A stretch of 17,647 nt of DNA from Armatimonadota bacterium (GCA_016198805.1 JACQHU010000052.1:1-17647); one strand, 5' to 3'; positions 5,876 through 12,810 are shown, counted from the stretch's first letter. Numbers and translations: made by a program. Notes: generated by a model from the letters alone, not told the origin.

Positions 5876-6871
5876 ATGAGAGCCGGGAAACTCTCCCCAC
5901 GACTGCTGCGCGAGCGAGTCTTCCCGTATCTGGGACGTCGCGCCGACGTCCTCGTGCATGCCCGCGTGGGTGAGGACTGCGCGGTGCTGGACTTCGGCCC
6001 TTCGGTCTGCGTCGTGACCTGCGATCCGATCACCGGCGCCGCAGAGCATCTGGGTCATCTGGCGGTGCATGTGGCGTGCAACGATCTAGCGACCACCGGG
6101 GCGGAGGTCGTCGGGCTGCTGCTGACGCTGCTGCTTGCGGAAGCGACGGCTGAGGCAGACCTGGACCGCATCATGCGGGAGGCCGGGGAGGCGGCGCAGG
6201 CGGTCGGGATCGAGATCGTCGGCGGCCACACCGAGGTGACGCCGGGCCTGGACCGCTCCCTGGTCGTGATGACCGCGATCGGCCGGGCGCCCCGCGACGG
6301 CTTCGTGTCGGCCGGAGGAGGCCGCCCCGGTGATGCGCTGGTGCTGACCAAGGGCGCGGGCATCGAGGGAACGGCGATCCTGGCCCTCGATCTCGCCGAC
6401 CGCCTGAGCCGGCAGGTCGACACGGCCGTGCTCGCGCGGGCCCGCGCGTTCATCCACCGGATCAGCGTGGTCCTGGAGGGGCGGATCGCCGCGGGCCGCG
6501 GCGCCACCGCCATGCACGACGTCACCGAAGGCGGCATCCTGACCGGCGTCTGGGAGCTGGCTGAAGCCTCAGGGTGCGGCGTGCACCTGGATGCCGACGC
6601 GGTCCCCGTGGCTCCGGAGACCCGCGCGATCTGCGACGCGCTGGGCGTCGATCCCCTGGGTCTGGTCAGCAGCGGGGCCATGCTCATCGCCACCCCGGAC
6701 CCCGCGGCCGCGCAGGCGGCGCTGGCCGATGCCGGGATTTCCTCGGCGGTCATCGGGATGCTGACGGACTCGGACCGGGTGGTCCGCCGCGGCGGGGCGG
6801 AGTCGCCGCTGGTACCTCTCGATCGCGACGAACTCTGGCGGGTGCTGGAAAGCCAGCCAACCGCCGGGTGA
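5876..6871 (+). CDS. AIR synthase (PurM)-superfamily protein, HypE-like, function unknown
   Basis: A 331-residue member of the PurM/SelD/HypE/ThiL ATP-dependent superfamily. The N-terminal half carries the Mg-ATP acidic motif VGEDCAVLDFG (31-41), TCDPIT (48-53), and the dimer segment VHVACNDLATTGAEVVG. The C-terminal half carries IVGGHTEVTP, LVLTKGAGIEGTAIL and MHDVTEGGILTGVWELAEASG. It lacks the terminal Pro-Arg-Ile-Cys carbamoyl acceptor of true HypE (ends ESQPTAG), and ThiL is encoded separately 2 kb downstream, so it is neither enzyme. Substrate unknown. I prefer ATG 5876, since MRAGKLSPRLL matches the usual family start. AGGAG at 5869-5873 is too close for a standard ribosome site, so initiation may be leaderless; ATG 5864 would add four residues. 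Divergent from the RAM-domain gene. Confidence 0.82.
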   Translation: MRAGKLSPRLLRERVFPYLGRRADVLVHARVGEDCAVLDFGPSVCVVTCDPITGAAEHLGHLAVHVACNDLATTGAEVVGLLLTLLLAEATAEADLDRIMREAGEAAQAVGIEIVGGHTEVTPGLDRSLVVMTAIGRAPRDGFVSAGGGRPGDALVLTKGAGIEGTAILALDLADRLSRQVDTAVLARARAFIHRISVVLEGRIAAGRGATAMHDVTEGGILTGVWELAEASGCGVHLDADAVPVAPETRAICDALGVDPLGLVSSGAMLIATPDPAAAQAALADAGISSAVIGMLTDSDRVVRRGGAESPLVPLDRDELWRVLESQPTAG

Positions 6872-6886
6872 CCTGGCTTCGCGGTC

Positions 6887-6915
6887 TTGCGGGGGCGGCC
6901 CGCCGGCCGTATCAT
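6887..6915 (+). promoter_or_regulatory. Promoter of the thiamine operon
   Basis: TTGCGG (6887-6892), 17-base spacer, TATCAT (6910-6915). Expected transcription start near 6922, about 20 bases before the riboswitch fold. Spacing is ideal and the position fits. Confidence 0.6.
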
Positions 6916-6939
6916 GCAAGGTGGCACGATCGCATAGCA

Positions 6940-7056
6940 GTGTCGGGGAGCTCGTGAAGGCGGGCTGAGAGGGCGATCCGCTCCGGGGCGCGGCCTCGGG
7001 GACATTCGCCGACCCATTGGACCCGATCCAGGTAATACTGGCGTGGGGAAGAGCGC
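6940..7056 (+). ncRNA. TPP riboswitch (THI element)
   Basis: Conserved THI-box blocks occur in order: GTCGGGGAG at the 5' side, CTGAGA (6965-6970), GACCC and TGGACCCGATCCAGGTAATACTGGCG, then GTGGGGAAG. Helices check by eye: AGCTCG/CGGGCT (6949-6954 with 6961-6966), GGCGA/TCGCC (6972-6976 with 7006-7010) enclosing a variable arm, and CCAG/CTGG (7028-7031 with 7038-7041) around GTAATA. The aptamer binds thiamine pyrophosphate and controls the thi genes that follow. Outer limits are approximate. Confidence 0.95.
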
Positions 7057-7062
7057 ACGTCG

Positions 7063-7095
7063 CCGCCAATCTGGAAGGGTTGGCGGTTTTCGTTT
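7063..7095 (+). terminator. Intrinsic terminator of the riboswitch expression platform
   Basis: CCGCCAA (7063-7069) and TTGGCGG (7080-7086) form a perfect 7-bp stem with a 10-base loop, followed by TTTTCGTTT (7087-7095). It lies between aptamer and thiW, so TPP binding should cause transcription stop. The CGCCA of the 5' arm (7064-7068) could instead pair with TGGCG (7039-7043) at the aptamer's 3' edge when TPP is absent, a plausible antiterminator. Confidence 0.88.
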
Positions 7096-7119
7096 CCCCC
7101 GCGACTAGGAGGACAGACG

Positions 7120-7623
7120 ATGGAGACACGGCGACTGGTCCTGGCGGCGTTCTTCGCCGCGCTGCCGGTGGTGCTCTCGTTCTTTCCGGGGTCGATCCCC
7201 GTGGCCGGGGCCAAACTGCTGCCCTGGCAGCACATGACGAATGTCCTGGCGGGCGTGCTGCTCGGCCCCTGGTACGCCGCCCTGGCGGCGACCCTCGCGG
7301 CCGTCCTGCGCAATGCCTTCGGCGTCGGAACGGTCCTGGCATTTCCGGGCGGGATCCCCGGCGCGCTGGTCGTGGGGTTTGCGTACCGGGCCTGGCGGAA
7401 GGAATGGGTGGGTCTGCTCGAGCCCATCGGGACCGGGCCGGTCGGCGCGACGATCGGCGCCCTGCTCATCGCGCCCGCGTTCATGGGCCGGAGCATGTCG
7501 CTGGTGGCCCTGATGTCTGCGTTCCTGGCGAGTTCGGTCGCGGGCGCGATCGTCGGCGTCGTGGTCCTGAAGGCCCTCCAGCGACTGGGCGTCACGCAGG
7601 TTGTCATCGACGGGGGAAGGTAG
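7120..7623 (+). CDS. thiW: ThiW, thiazole-specific ECF transporter S component
   Basis: Integral membrane substrate-binding subunit (167 aa) of an energy-coupling-factor transporter for hydroxyethylthiazole. It is strongly hydrophobic with about five or six membrane segments, starting with RRLVLAAFFAALPVVLSFF. Family features include GAKLLPWQHMTNVLAGVLLGPWYAALAA and LRNAFGVGTVLAFPGGIPGALVVG. An ideal AGGAGG (7107-7112) lies seven bases before ATG 7120. As first gene after a TPP riboswitch and directly before thiazole kinase, its role is import of the thiazole moiety. No ECF ATPase or T subunit is encoded here, so it presumably shares a module encoded elsewhere, as group II S components do. 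It ends 22 bases before the thiM start. Confidence 0.9.
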   Translation: METRRLVLAAFFAALPVVLSFFPGSIPVAGAKLLPWQHMTNVLAGVLLGPWYAALAATLAAVLRNAFGVGTVLAFPGGIPGALVVGFAYRAWRKEWVGLLEPIGTGPVGATIGALLIAPAFMGRSMSLVALMSAFLASSVAGAIVGVVVLKALQRLGVTQVVIDGGR

Positions 7624-7645
7624 GGCAGCCGAGGGGGTACGACCG

Positions 7646-8464
7646 ATGGATCTCGCCCCGCGCATCGGGGAACGGCTGGCCGCGCTGCGGGCGGCGAGCC
7701 CGCTCATTCATTGCCTCACCAACCTGGTGACGATCGGTGATGTGGCCGACGCCGTGCTGGCGATCGGCGCCCTGCCGGTGATGACGCAGGCCGGTGAGGA
7801 GATCGAGGAGATTACCTCCTCGGCCCGGGCCGTGATGCTCAACCTCGGGACCCCTTCCCGCGAGCGGGTCGACGCGATGTGGAAGGCCGGCAAGGTGGCC
7901 GGCCAGAGAGGCATTCCCGTCATTCTGGACCCGGTGGGCGCCGGGGCGTCCGCGTTCAGGACGCAGACCGCGCGCAGGATGCTGGCGGAACTGCCCATTG
8001 CGGTGGTGCGGGCGAATGCCGGCGAAGCCGCCGCGCTGCTCGGGGTCGACAGCGCGCTGCGCGGAGTCGAGTCGATCGGCGCGGCGCTCCCGGCGGAAGT
8101 CCTGGCTCACGATCTGGCCAGCCGCGCGGCCACCGTCGTGGCGGTGACCGGCCCGCGAGACCATCTCAGCGACGGGCGGCGGAGCGTGATCGTGGAGGGC
8201 GGCCACCCGCTGCTCGCCCGGATCACCGGAGGGGGTGACCTGGCCACCGCGATGGTCGCGGCGTTCGCGTCGGTCGAGCCCGATGCGCTCGCCGCCGGGG
8301 CCGCCGGCCTCGCAGCCCTCGGCGTCGCCGCGGAGATCGCTGCTGAGCGGGCCGCCGGCCCGGGGTCGTTCAGGGCGGGGCTGATGGATGCGCTGGCCGG
8401 CCTGGCGCCCGAGGACCTGAGCCGCCGCGCGAAGGTGCACGTGCTGGGGAACGCATGGACCTGA
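7646..8464 (+). CDS. thiM: Hydroxyethylthiazole kinase ThiM
   Basis: Phosphorylates 4-methyl-5-(2-hydroxyethyl)thiazole to the form used by ThiE; ribokinase-fold, usually a trimer (272 aa, normal length). Landmarks are PLIHCLTNLVTIGDVADAVLAIGALPVM, NLGTPS, VILDPVGAGAS (92-102), VVRANAGEAAALLG, VVAVTGPRDH and ITGGGDLATAMVAAF (193-207). The last block is normally VTGTGC: here the Cys is Asp198, the residue type other ribokinase-fold enzymes use as base, and the preceding Thr is Gly. The start ATG 7646 has a GAGGGGG stretch (7631-7637) upstream and matches the family N-terminus; the frame is open further upstream only within thiW. The 3' end overlaps thiE by 10 bases. Confidence 0.9.
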   Translation: MDLAPRIGERLAALRAASPLIHCLTNLVTIGDVADAVLAIGALPVMTQAGEEIEEITSSARAVMLNLGTPSRERVDAMWKAGKVAGQRGIPVILDPVGAGASAFRTQTARRMLAELPIAVVRANAGEAAALLGVDSALRGVESIGAALPAEVLAHDLASRAATVVAVTGPRDHLSDGRRSVIVEGGHPLLARITGGGDLATAMVAAFASVEPDALAAGAAGLAALGVAAEIAAERAAGPGSFRAGLMDALAGLAPEDLSRRAKVHVLGNAWT

Positions 8465-9084
8465 GCCTGTACGTCCTGACCGACCGGGTGCTGTCGGGCC
8501 GCAGCCACGAGGAGCAGGCGGCCGAGGCGATCCGCGGCGGAGCGACGGCGATTCAGCTCAGGGAGAAGACGTTCTCCACCCGGCAGATGGTGGAGGTGGG
8601 GACCCGCCTGGCCGAACTGTGCCGGCGCTCCGGCGTGGTGGTTATGGTCAACGACCGCGCCGATGTGGCCGTGGCGTGCGCGGCCGACGGCGTCCATGTC
8701 GGGGAGGATGACCTGCCGGTGGCCGCGGCCCGCCGGATCGTCGGTGCGGGGAAGGTCGTGGGCGCGTCGGCCGACACGGTTGAGGCGGCGGTGCGCGCGG
8801 AGCGGGAGGGCGCGGACTACCTGGGCGTGGGATCGCTGTTTGCCACCGCCACGAAACCTGATGCCGGCGCGCCGATCGGGCTCGGCGCGCTGCGGGACAT
8901 CGTCCGGGCGGTCCGGATCCCCGTCGTGGGGATCGGCGGGATCACTCCGGACAACGCCCCCGACGTGATCCGCGCCGGCGCCGCCGGGGTCGCCGTGATC
9001 TCGGCTGTCGTGGGCCAGCCCGACATCGCCGCCGCAGCCAGACGTCTGCGTGAGCGGATCGATGCCGCCCGAGCGCGTCGGTGA
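8455..9084 (+). CDS. thiE: Thiamine-phosphate synthase ThiE
   Basis: Joins hydroxymethylpyrimidine diphosphate with thiazole phosphate to give thiamine monophosphate. It is a 209-residue TIM barrel of normal length. Key motifs: LYVLTDR (5-11), IQLREK (33-38), MVNDRADVA (64-72) with the Mg/diphosphate-binding Asn-Asp-Arg, GVHVGEDDLP (79-88), GVGSLFATATKPDA (124-137; most family members read GPIFPTxTK, so this loop is slightly divergent) and GIGGI (159-163), which holds the phosphate. ATG 8455 overlaps the thiM stop by 10 bases and GGGGA lies just upstream, so the two are translated together. It also overlaps thiL at its 3' end. Confidence 0.93.
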   Translation: MDLSLYVLTDRVLSGRSHEEQAAEAIRGGATAIQLREKTFSTRQMVEVGTRLAELCRRSGVVVMVNDRADVAVACAADGVHVGEDDLPVAAARRIVGAGKVVGASADTVEAAVRAEREGADYLGVGSLFATATKPDAGAPIGLGALRDIVRAVRIPVVGIGGITPDNAPDVIRAGAAGVAVISAVVGQPDIAAAARRLRERIDAARARR

Positions 9085-10045
9085 CGTGGGGGAGTTCGGG
9101 CTCCTGGCGCGGCTGCGGCGGCGCCTGGCCTCGGCGTTTCTGGGCGATGACACGGCGGTGTTGCCGGCGGCGCCGGGCTTCGACCTCCTGGCGACCGTCG
9201 ACGTGCAGGTGGACGGCGTCCACTTCCTGCGCGACCGCATGTCTCCGCAGCAGATCGGCAGGCGGGCGATCGCGGTGAACATCAGCGACATCGCGGCCAT
9301 GGGCGGGGAGCCGAGGTATGCGCTCATCTCCCTGCTGTTGCCGGCCGCACTGGAGGTCGCCTGGGTCGAGCAGATGTACGATGGCCTGCGCGACGAGGCG
9401 GCCCGATGGGGAGCCACCATCGCCGGAGGCAACATCAGCAGCACCCCGGGCCCGCTGGCGATCGACGTGGTGGCGCTGGGACAAGTGGAGGAAGGGCAGG
9501 CGCTCCGGCGCAGCGGCGCGCGGCCGGGCGATCTCCTCCTGGTGACCGGGTCGCTGGGCCGGTCCTCTGCAGGCCTGCGGCTGTTGCAGAGAGGAGAGGG
9601 TGGAGTACTCGTGGAGGCGTACTGCACGCCGACCCCCCGCGTGCGGGAGGGCCGGGCCCTGGTGCGGACACGCCGCGTGCACGCCGCGATGGATCTCAGC
9701 GACGGGCTGGCCAGCGACCTGCACCGTCTCTGCGAGGAAAGTGGGGTCGGCGCGGTTGTCGAGGTGCAGGGGCTGCCGGTCGACGCAGGGGTGCGCGCGG
9801 CCGCCGCGACGCTTGGGGCTGATCCCGTCGATCTGGCGCTGTACGGCGGTGAGGACTTTGAGTTGCTGGTCGCCGCGCCGCGGGACGACGTGGGGGTTCT
9901 GGTCGAGGCTGTGCGCGAGGCGGGCACGGCGGTTTCCGTGATCGGGGAAGTCCGGCCTCCAGCGGAAGGCGTGACGCTGCGGTTACCCGACGGGGTGCGC
10001 CGTCCGCTGGCCGGCGGGTGGGATCACTTTGCGCGGAACGCGTAA
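9062..10045 (+). CDS. thiL: Thiamine-monophosphate kinase ThiL
   Basis: Phosphorylates thiamine monophosphate to the cofactor TPP. PurM-superfamily, 327 residues. The start block VGEFGLLARLRRR is followed by the ATP/Mg motifs GDDTAVL (28-34) and TVDVQVDGVHF with Asp47 and Asp51. Then come AVNISDIAAMGGEP (71-84), TIAGGNIS, LVTGSLG, the AMDLSDGLASDLHRL block and LYGGEDFELLVAAP. ATG 9062 gives a normal N-terminus eight residues before GEFG and overlaps thiE by 23 bases. GTG 9050 (four residues longer) and GTG 9086 (starting at GEFG itself) cannot be excluded because no strong ribosome site distinguishes them. Last salvage step, producing the ligand of the operon's own riboswitch. Confidence 0.92.
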   Translation: MPPERVGDVGEFGLLARLRRRLASAFLGDDTAVLPAAPGFDLLATVDVQVDGVHFLRDRMSPQQIGRRAIAVNISDIAAMGGEPRYALISLLLPAALEVAWVEQMYDGLRDEAARWGATIAGGNISSTPGPLAIDVVALGQVEEGQALRRSGARPGDLLLVTGSLGRSSAGLRLLQRGEGGVLVEAYCTPTPRVREGRALVRTRRVHAAMDLSDGLASDLHRLCEESGVGAVVEVQGLPVDAGVRAAAATLGADPVDLALYGGEDFELLVAAPRDDVGVLVEAVREAGTAVSVIGEVRPPAEGVTLRLPDGVRRPLAGGWDHFARNA

Positions 10046-10065
10046 GCTGCGGGGGGCGGTGAGCC

Positions 10066-10857
10066 ATGACCATCCGGCGGGCGCTGACGATTGCGGGATC
10101 AGACTCGGGCGGCGGTGCCGGGATCCAGGCCGACCTGAAGACCTTCTCCGCTCTGGGCGTGTTCGGGATGACGGCGATCACCGCACTCACCGCACAGAAC
10201 ACGGCCGGGGTGTTCGGCGTGGTGGAGATGACGCCTGAGTTCGTCGCCCAGCAGATCGATGTGGTGACGGCCGACATCGGCGTGGACGCGGCCAAGACCG
10301 GGATGCTGAGCAACGCGGGGATCATCGGCGCGGTGGCCGACCGGGTGCGCCATCACCGGATCGCCAACCTAGTGGTGGATCCCGTCATGATCGCCAAGTC
10401 CGGCGCGCCGCTGCTGCGCCCGGAGGCCATGGACGCGCTGCGGACGGTGTTGCTGCCGCTGGCCGCCGTGGTCACGCCAAACCTCCACGAGGCCCGGGCG
10501 ATCACTGGCAGGGAGATCACGACCGTCCGCGAGATGGAAGAGGCGGCGCGGGCCATCCGCGCCCTGGGGCCGCGGTACGTGGTCGTGAAGGGCGGGCACC
10601 TGGAAGGCGACGCCGTCGACGTCCTCTACGATGGCACGTCGGTTGTCCTCCTGCGGGCGCCGCGGATCCCCGCTTCCCACACGCACGGCACCGGGTGCAT
10701 CTTCGCCGCGGCCATCGCCGCGGGGCTGGCCCAGGAGCGGCTGGTCGAGGACGCGGTCCGGCGGGCCAAGGCCTTTGTCACCGAGGCGATCCGCGCCGGG
10801 CTGGCCATCGGCCGCGGGCACGGGCCGGCCAACCCCATGCACGGGACGCCCGTCTGA
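10066..10857 (+). CDS. thiD: Hydroxymethylpyrimidine / phosphomethylpyrimidine kinase ThiD
   Basis: Carries out two successive phosphorylations of HMP to HMP diphosphate, the pyrimidine substrate of ThiE. 263 residues, ribokinase fold. Motifs: LTIAGSDSGGGAGIQADLKT (7-26), ITALTAQNT (38-46), KTGML, VVDPVMIAKSGAPLL (103-117), TPNLHEA, VVVKGGHL and SHTHGTGCIFAAAIA (204-218) with Cys211 closing the anion hole. This is the bifunctional HMP-P kinase pattern, without a fused ThiE or ThiN domain. The ATG at 10066 is preceded by GGCGGTGAG, complementary to the 16S 3' end, and lies 20 bases after thiL. Likely the last operon gene; a new promoter follows for hslO. Confidence 0.94.
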   Translation: MTIRRALTIAGSDSGGGAGIQADLKTFSALGVFGMTAITALTAQNTAGVFGVVEMTPEFVAQQIDVVTADIGVDAAKTGMLSNAGIIGAVADRVRHHRIANLVVDPVMIAKSGAPLLRPEAMDALRTVLLPLAAVVTPNLHEARAITGREITTVREMEEAARAIRALGPRYVVVKGGHLEGDAVDVLYDGTSVVLLRAPRIPASHTHGTGCIFAAAIAAGLAQERLVEDAVRRAKAFVTEAIRAGLAIGRGHGPANPMHGTPV

Positions 10858-10913
10858 TTCCCGGTTCCGGCTCCTGAATTCGAGAGCGCGCGCCTGGTGG
10901 TGACCGGGACCGT

Positions 10914-10942
10914 TTGTTCCGTGCCGCCGTCTTGTCTACAAT
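10914..10942 (+). promoter_or_regulatory. Promoter of hslO
   Basis: TTGTTC (10914-10919), 17-base spacer, TACAAT (10937-10942), with expected transcription start near 10949. It shows that hslO is not simply the tail of the thiamine operon, and it rules out the upstream in-frame TTG at 10914 as a start codon because that TTG is the -35 box itself. Confidence 0.7.
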
Positions 10943-10970
10943 GGGGACACGCCATGCTGAGGTGGCGAGA

Positions 10971-11867
10971 GTGAGCGATGTGTTAGTACGGGGAATAGCG
11001 GCCGACGGCGCGGTGCTGGCCTGCGCCGCGATTGCCACCGACGCCACGGAGGAAGCCCGCAGGCGGCACGGCACCCTGCCGACCGCGACGGCGGCCCTGG
11101 GCCGGGCCCTGGTGGCGGCCGCGATGCTGGGGTCGACCCTGAAAGAGCGGCAGACCGTGATGATCCGCGTGCTGGGCGACGGTCCTCTGGGCCCGATGAT
11201 CTCGGAGAGCACCGCCGACGGCGCGCTGCGCGGCTACGTGACCAACCCGCGGACCGATCTTCCGCCCACGTCCGCGCGCAAGCTTGACGTCGGCGGCGCC
11301 GTGGGACAGCGCGGGACCTTCCATGTGACCCGCGACGTCGGACTGCGTGATCCCTACCAGGGCAGCGTCCCGCTGGTCTCCGGGGAAATCGGTGAAGACC
11401 TGGCCGCCTATCTTTCCTGCAGTGAACAGGTGCCTTCAGTGGTGGCCGTCGGGGTCCTGGTGGGACCCACCGAACGCGTCCTGGCGTCCGGTGGGCTGAT
11501 GCTCCAGGTGATGCCCGGCGCGCCGCCGTCGATTCCCGCCTATCTGGAGGAACGGGCCAGGCTGTTGCCGGCCGTGACCCAGATGGTGAATGGAGGCGCC
11601 GGCGCCGACGAGATGCTGCGCGCGGCGTTGGGGCGTCTGCCGGTATCGGTGCTGGAGCACCGCGCCGTACGCTTCGCCTGCCGGTGCAGCGCGCAGAAGG
11701 TCGTGGGCGTGATCGCCACGCTCGGGCGGCAGGAGGCTGAGCGTCTGCTCCGTGAGGAGGGACGCGTCGAGGTGCAGTGTCGGTTTTGCGGGGAACAGTA
11801 CGTGTTCGACGCCGAACGGGTGGCCGCCGTGTTCGCGCCGGCAGCGCCAGAGGCAGCGGAGGCCTAG
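10971..11867 (+). CDS. hslO: Redox-regulated chaperone Hsp33
   Basis: Cytosolic holdase activated by oxidative unfolding (298 aa, normal length). The N-terminal domain runs from DVLVRGIAADGAVLACAAI through HGTLPTATAALGRALVAAAMLGSTLKE and the GPMISES/GYVTNP strands. The C-terminal zinc switch has all four cysteines: CRC (Cys237, Cys239) and CRFC (Cys270, Cys273), which bind zinc when reduced and form disulfides on activation. GTG 10971 is chosen because AGGTGG (10960-10965) lies five bases upstream, the family start follows at once, and longer versions would begin inside the promoter. A six-codon ORF (MLRWRE, 10954-10974) ends in GTGA overlapping this start. The stop codon overlaps that of convergent rpmB. 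Confidence 0.93.
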   Translation: MSDVLVRGIAADGAVLACAAIATDATEEARRRHGTLPTATAALGRALVAAAMLGSTLKERQTVMIRVLGDGPLGPMISESTADGALRGYVTNPRTDLPPTSARKLDVGGAVGQRGTFHVTRDVGLRDPYQGSVPLVSGEIGEDLAAYLSCSEQVPSVVAVGVLVGPTERVLASGGLMLQVMPGAPPSIPAYLEERARLLPAVTQMVNGGAGADEMLRAALGRLPVSVLEHRAVRFACRCSAQKVVGVIATLGRQEAERLLREEGRVEVQCRFCGEQYVFDAERVAAVFAPAAPEAAEA

Positions 11868-12079
11868 ACGGCCCTGGCGGCGGAGGCCTTGACAGCCCGA
11901 ACGGCGCGGCGCGACTTCAGGCAGGTTGTGCAGACGTTGACCCGGCGCGAGACCCCGCCGATCATCACCCGGACCCGCTGAAGGTTGGGCAGGAACCGCC
12001 GGTGGGACCGGACGTGCGAATGACTCAGGCTGTACCCCGCCGCCGGACCCTTCCCACAGATTGCGCATCGCCGTGCCAT
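11864..12079 (-). CDS. rpmB: 50S ribosomal protein L28
   Basis: 71-residue ribosomal protein of the large subunit. It opens MARRCAICGKGPAAGYSLSHSH, contains RRFLPNLQRVRV, and has a zinc-ribbon type Cys set, Cys5-x2-Cys8 and Cys50-x2-Cys53, the C+ form of L28. The basic tail is typical. ATG at 12079 is preceded on the minus strand by GAGGTG five bases upstream; a longer frame to 12160 would run through the leader and is rejected. It is transcribed towards hslO with shared stop-codon bases and lies divergent from recG across the decayed hydrolase, comparable to the rpmB / recG region of Bacillota. Confidence 0.95.
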   Translation of the reverse strand: MARRCAICGKGPAAGYSLSHSHVRSHRRFLPNLQRVRVMIGGVSRRVNVCTTCLKSRRAVRAVKASAARAV

Positions 12080-12150
12080 ACAACACCTCACTGCACTTGT
12101 CAGGATCCTGGCATTCTCGATGGATCCACACCGCGGCCGACAACGGCCGG

Positions 12151-12180
12151 ATTCTAGCACACGCTGTTCAATCTGCGCAA
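12151..12180 (-). promoter_or_regulatory. Putative promoter of rpmB
   Basis: On the minus strand, TTGCGC (12175-12180), 18-base spacer, TAGAAT (12151-12156). Expected start near 12144, giving a leader of about 65 bases. CGGCCG-TTGT-CGGCCG (12134-12149) forms a 6-bp hairpin at the very start of that leader. The region is the 118-base gap between rpmB and the hydrolase pseudogene. Confidence 0.45.
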
Positions 12181-12197
12181 CATGACGGTCACGGGCC

Positions 12198-12744
12198 TCA
12201 CGGGCCGATCTGCGCCGGGGTCGGCCTCCCGGCGATCCAGTCCGCGATCGCGGCGACGACCTCGCGCTCCTTGCCCAGGAAGCCGGGGGGGCTCATCGCT
12301 TCGCAGGGAGTGGAGCGCGGCGGGTCTCCGCCCTGGACCTCGATGAAGTCCGTCCGTGGGCTGCGGGTCATCCGCTGCCGCAGGCGCACGGCCTGATCGA
12401 AGGGCGACTCCTGACACGCGTCCTGCCGGTGGTGGACGAAGAGCGCCGGTGAGGTGATCCGCTCCAGCGGGAACCGCCAGATTCTGCTCGACAAACAGGG
12501 AAGCGCTGCGCACCAGGAAATTTCCACCCAACCGGATGCCCCCGGCCCGCTCCGCGAAGTGGCCGGCGCCGTTGCCTCCCGGAAACAGGACGAGCGCGGC
12601 CCCGGGAGGCGCCGACGGCGGCCACAGGAGGACCCGCACCGTGACCCCCGGACGGGTGTCGATCGTGACGATCTGCTGTGCGCTCTGGGCATGGACCGGC
12701 GCCAGCAGACAGGTCATGATCGCAAGGACAAGCAGCGGCCGCAT
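12198..12744 (-). pseudogene. Secreted alpha/beta-hydrolase with internal deletion and frameshift
   Basis: Reading from 12744 leftwards, ATG (with GGGAG six bases before it) opens a signal peptide (RPLLVLAIMTCLLAPVHAQS). The first half of an alpha/beta-hydrolase follows: VTVRVLLWPP, ALVLFPGGNGAGHF, LGGNFLVRSASLFVEQNLAV. At about 12458-12480 homology jumps to another frame: PLERITSPALFVHHRQDAC, FIEVQGGDPPRSTPCEAMSPPGFLGKE, then AIADWIAG, stop at 12198. Missing is the central part that in this family carries the nucleophile elbow (Gly-x-Ser-x-Gly) and its flanks, an estimated 80 or so residues. The uninterrupted frame instead runs to 12154 as a chimeric 196-codon ORF whose tail is out of frame. 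Without its catalytic serine the product cannot be an active hydrolase. Family assignment rests on recalled patterns. Confidence 0.75.
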
Positions 12745-12810
12745 CTCGATCTCCCGTGATGACCGCGTGTGGCGGTGCACCGCGCTCGACTCCGTCAGGA
12801 GGCGATTCCA

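Noticed and set aside
5876..6871. HypE hydrogenase maturation protein
   Set aside because: The C-terminal Pro-Arg-Ile-Cys tail is missing and no hydrogenase or other hyp genes are nearby.
8107..9927. Long minus-strand open frame (606 codons) opposite thiM, thiE and thiL
   Set aside because: It is antisense to three well-identified enzymes, shows no family motif and is Arg/Ser/Pro-rich, as shadows in GC-rich DNA are.
10860..10908. CCCGGT/ACCGGG pair as terminator of the thiamine operon
   Set aside because: The loop would be 37 bases and the following sequence is the hslO promoter, not a clean T-run.
10914..10970. Upstream TTG start adding 19 residues to Hsp33
   Set aside because: This TTG is the -35 box of the hslO promoter, and a GTG with a good ribosome site lies at the family start, 10971.
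12154..12744. An intact 196-residue minus-strand protein
   Set aside because: Homology switches frame at about 12470; the last ~100 codons of this frame are out-of-frame shadow, so the gene is better called broken.
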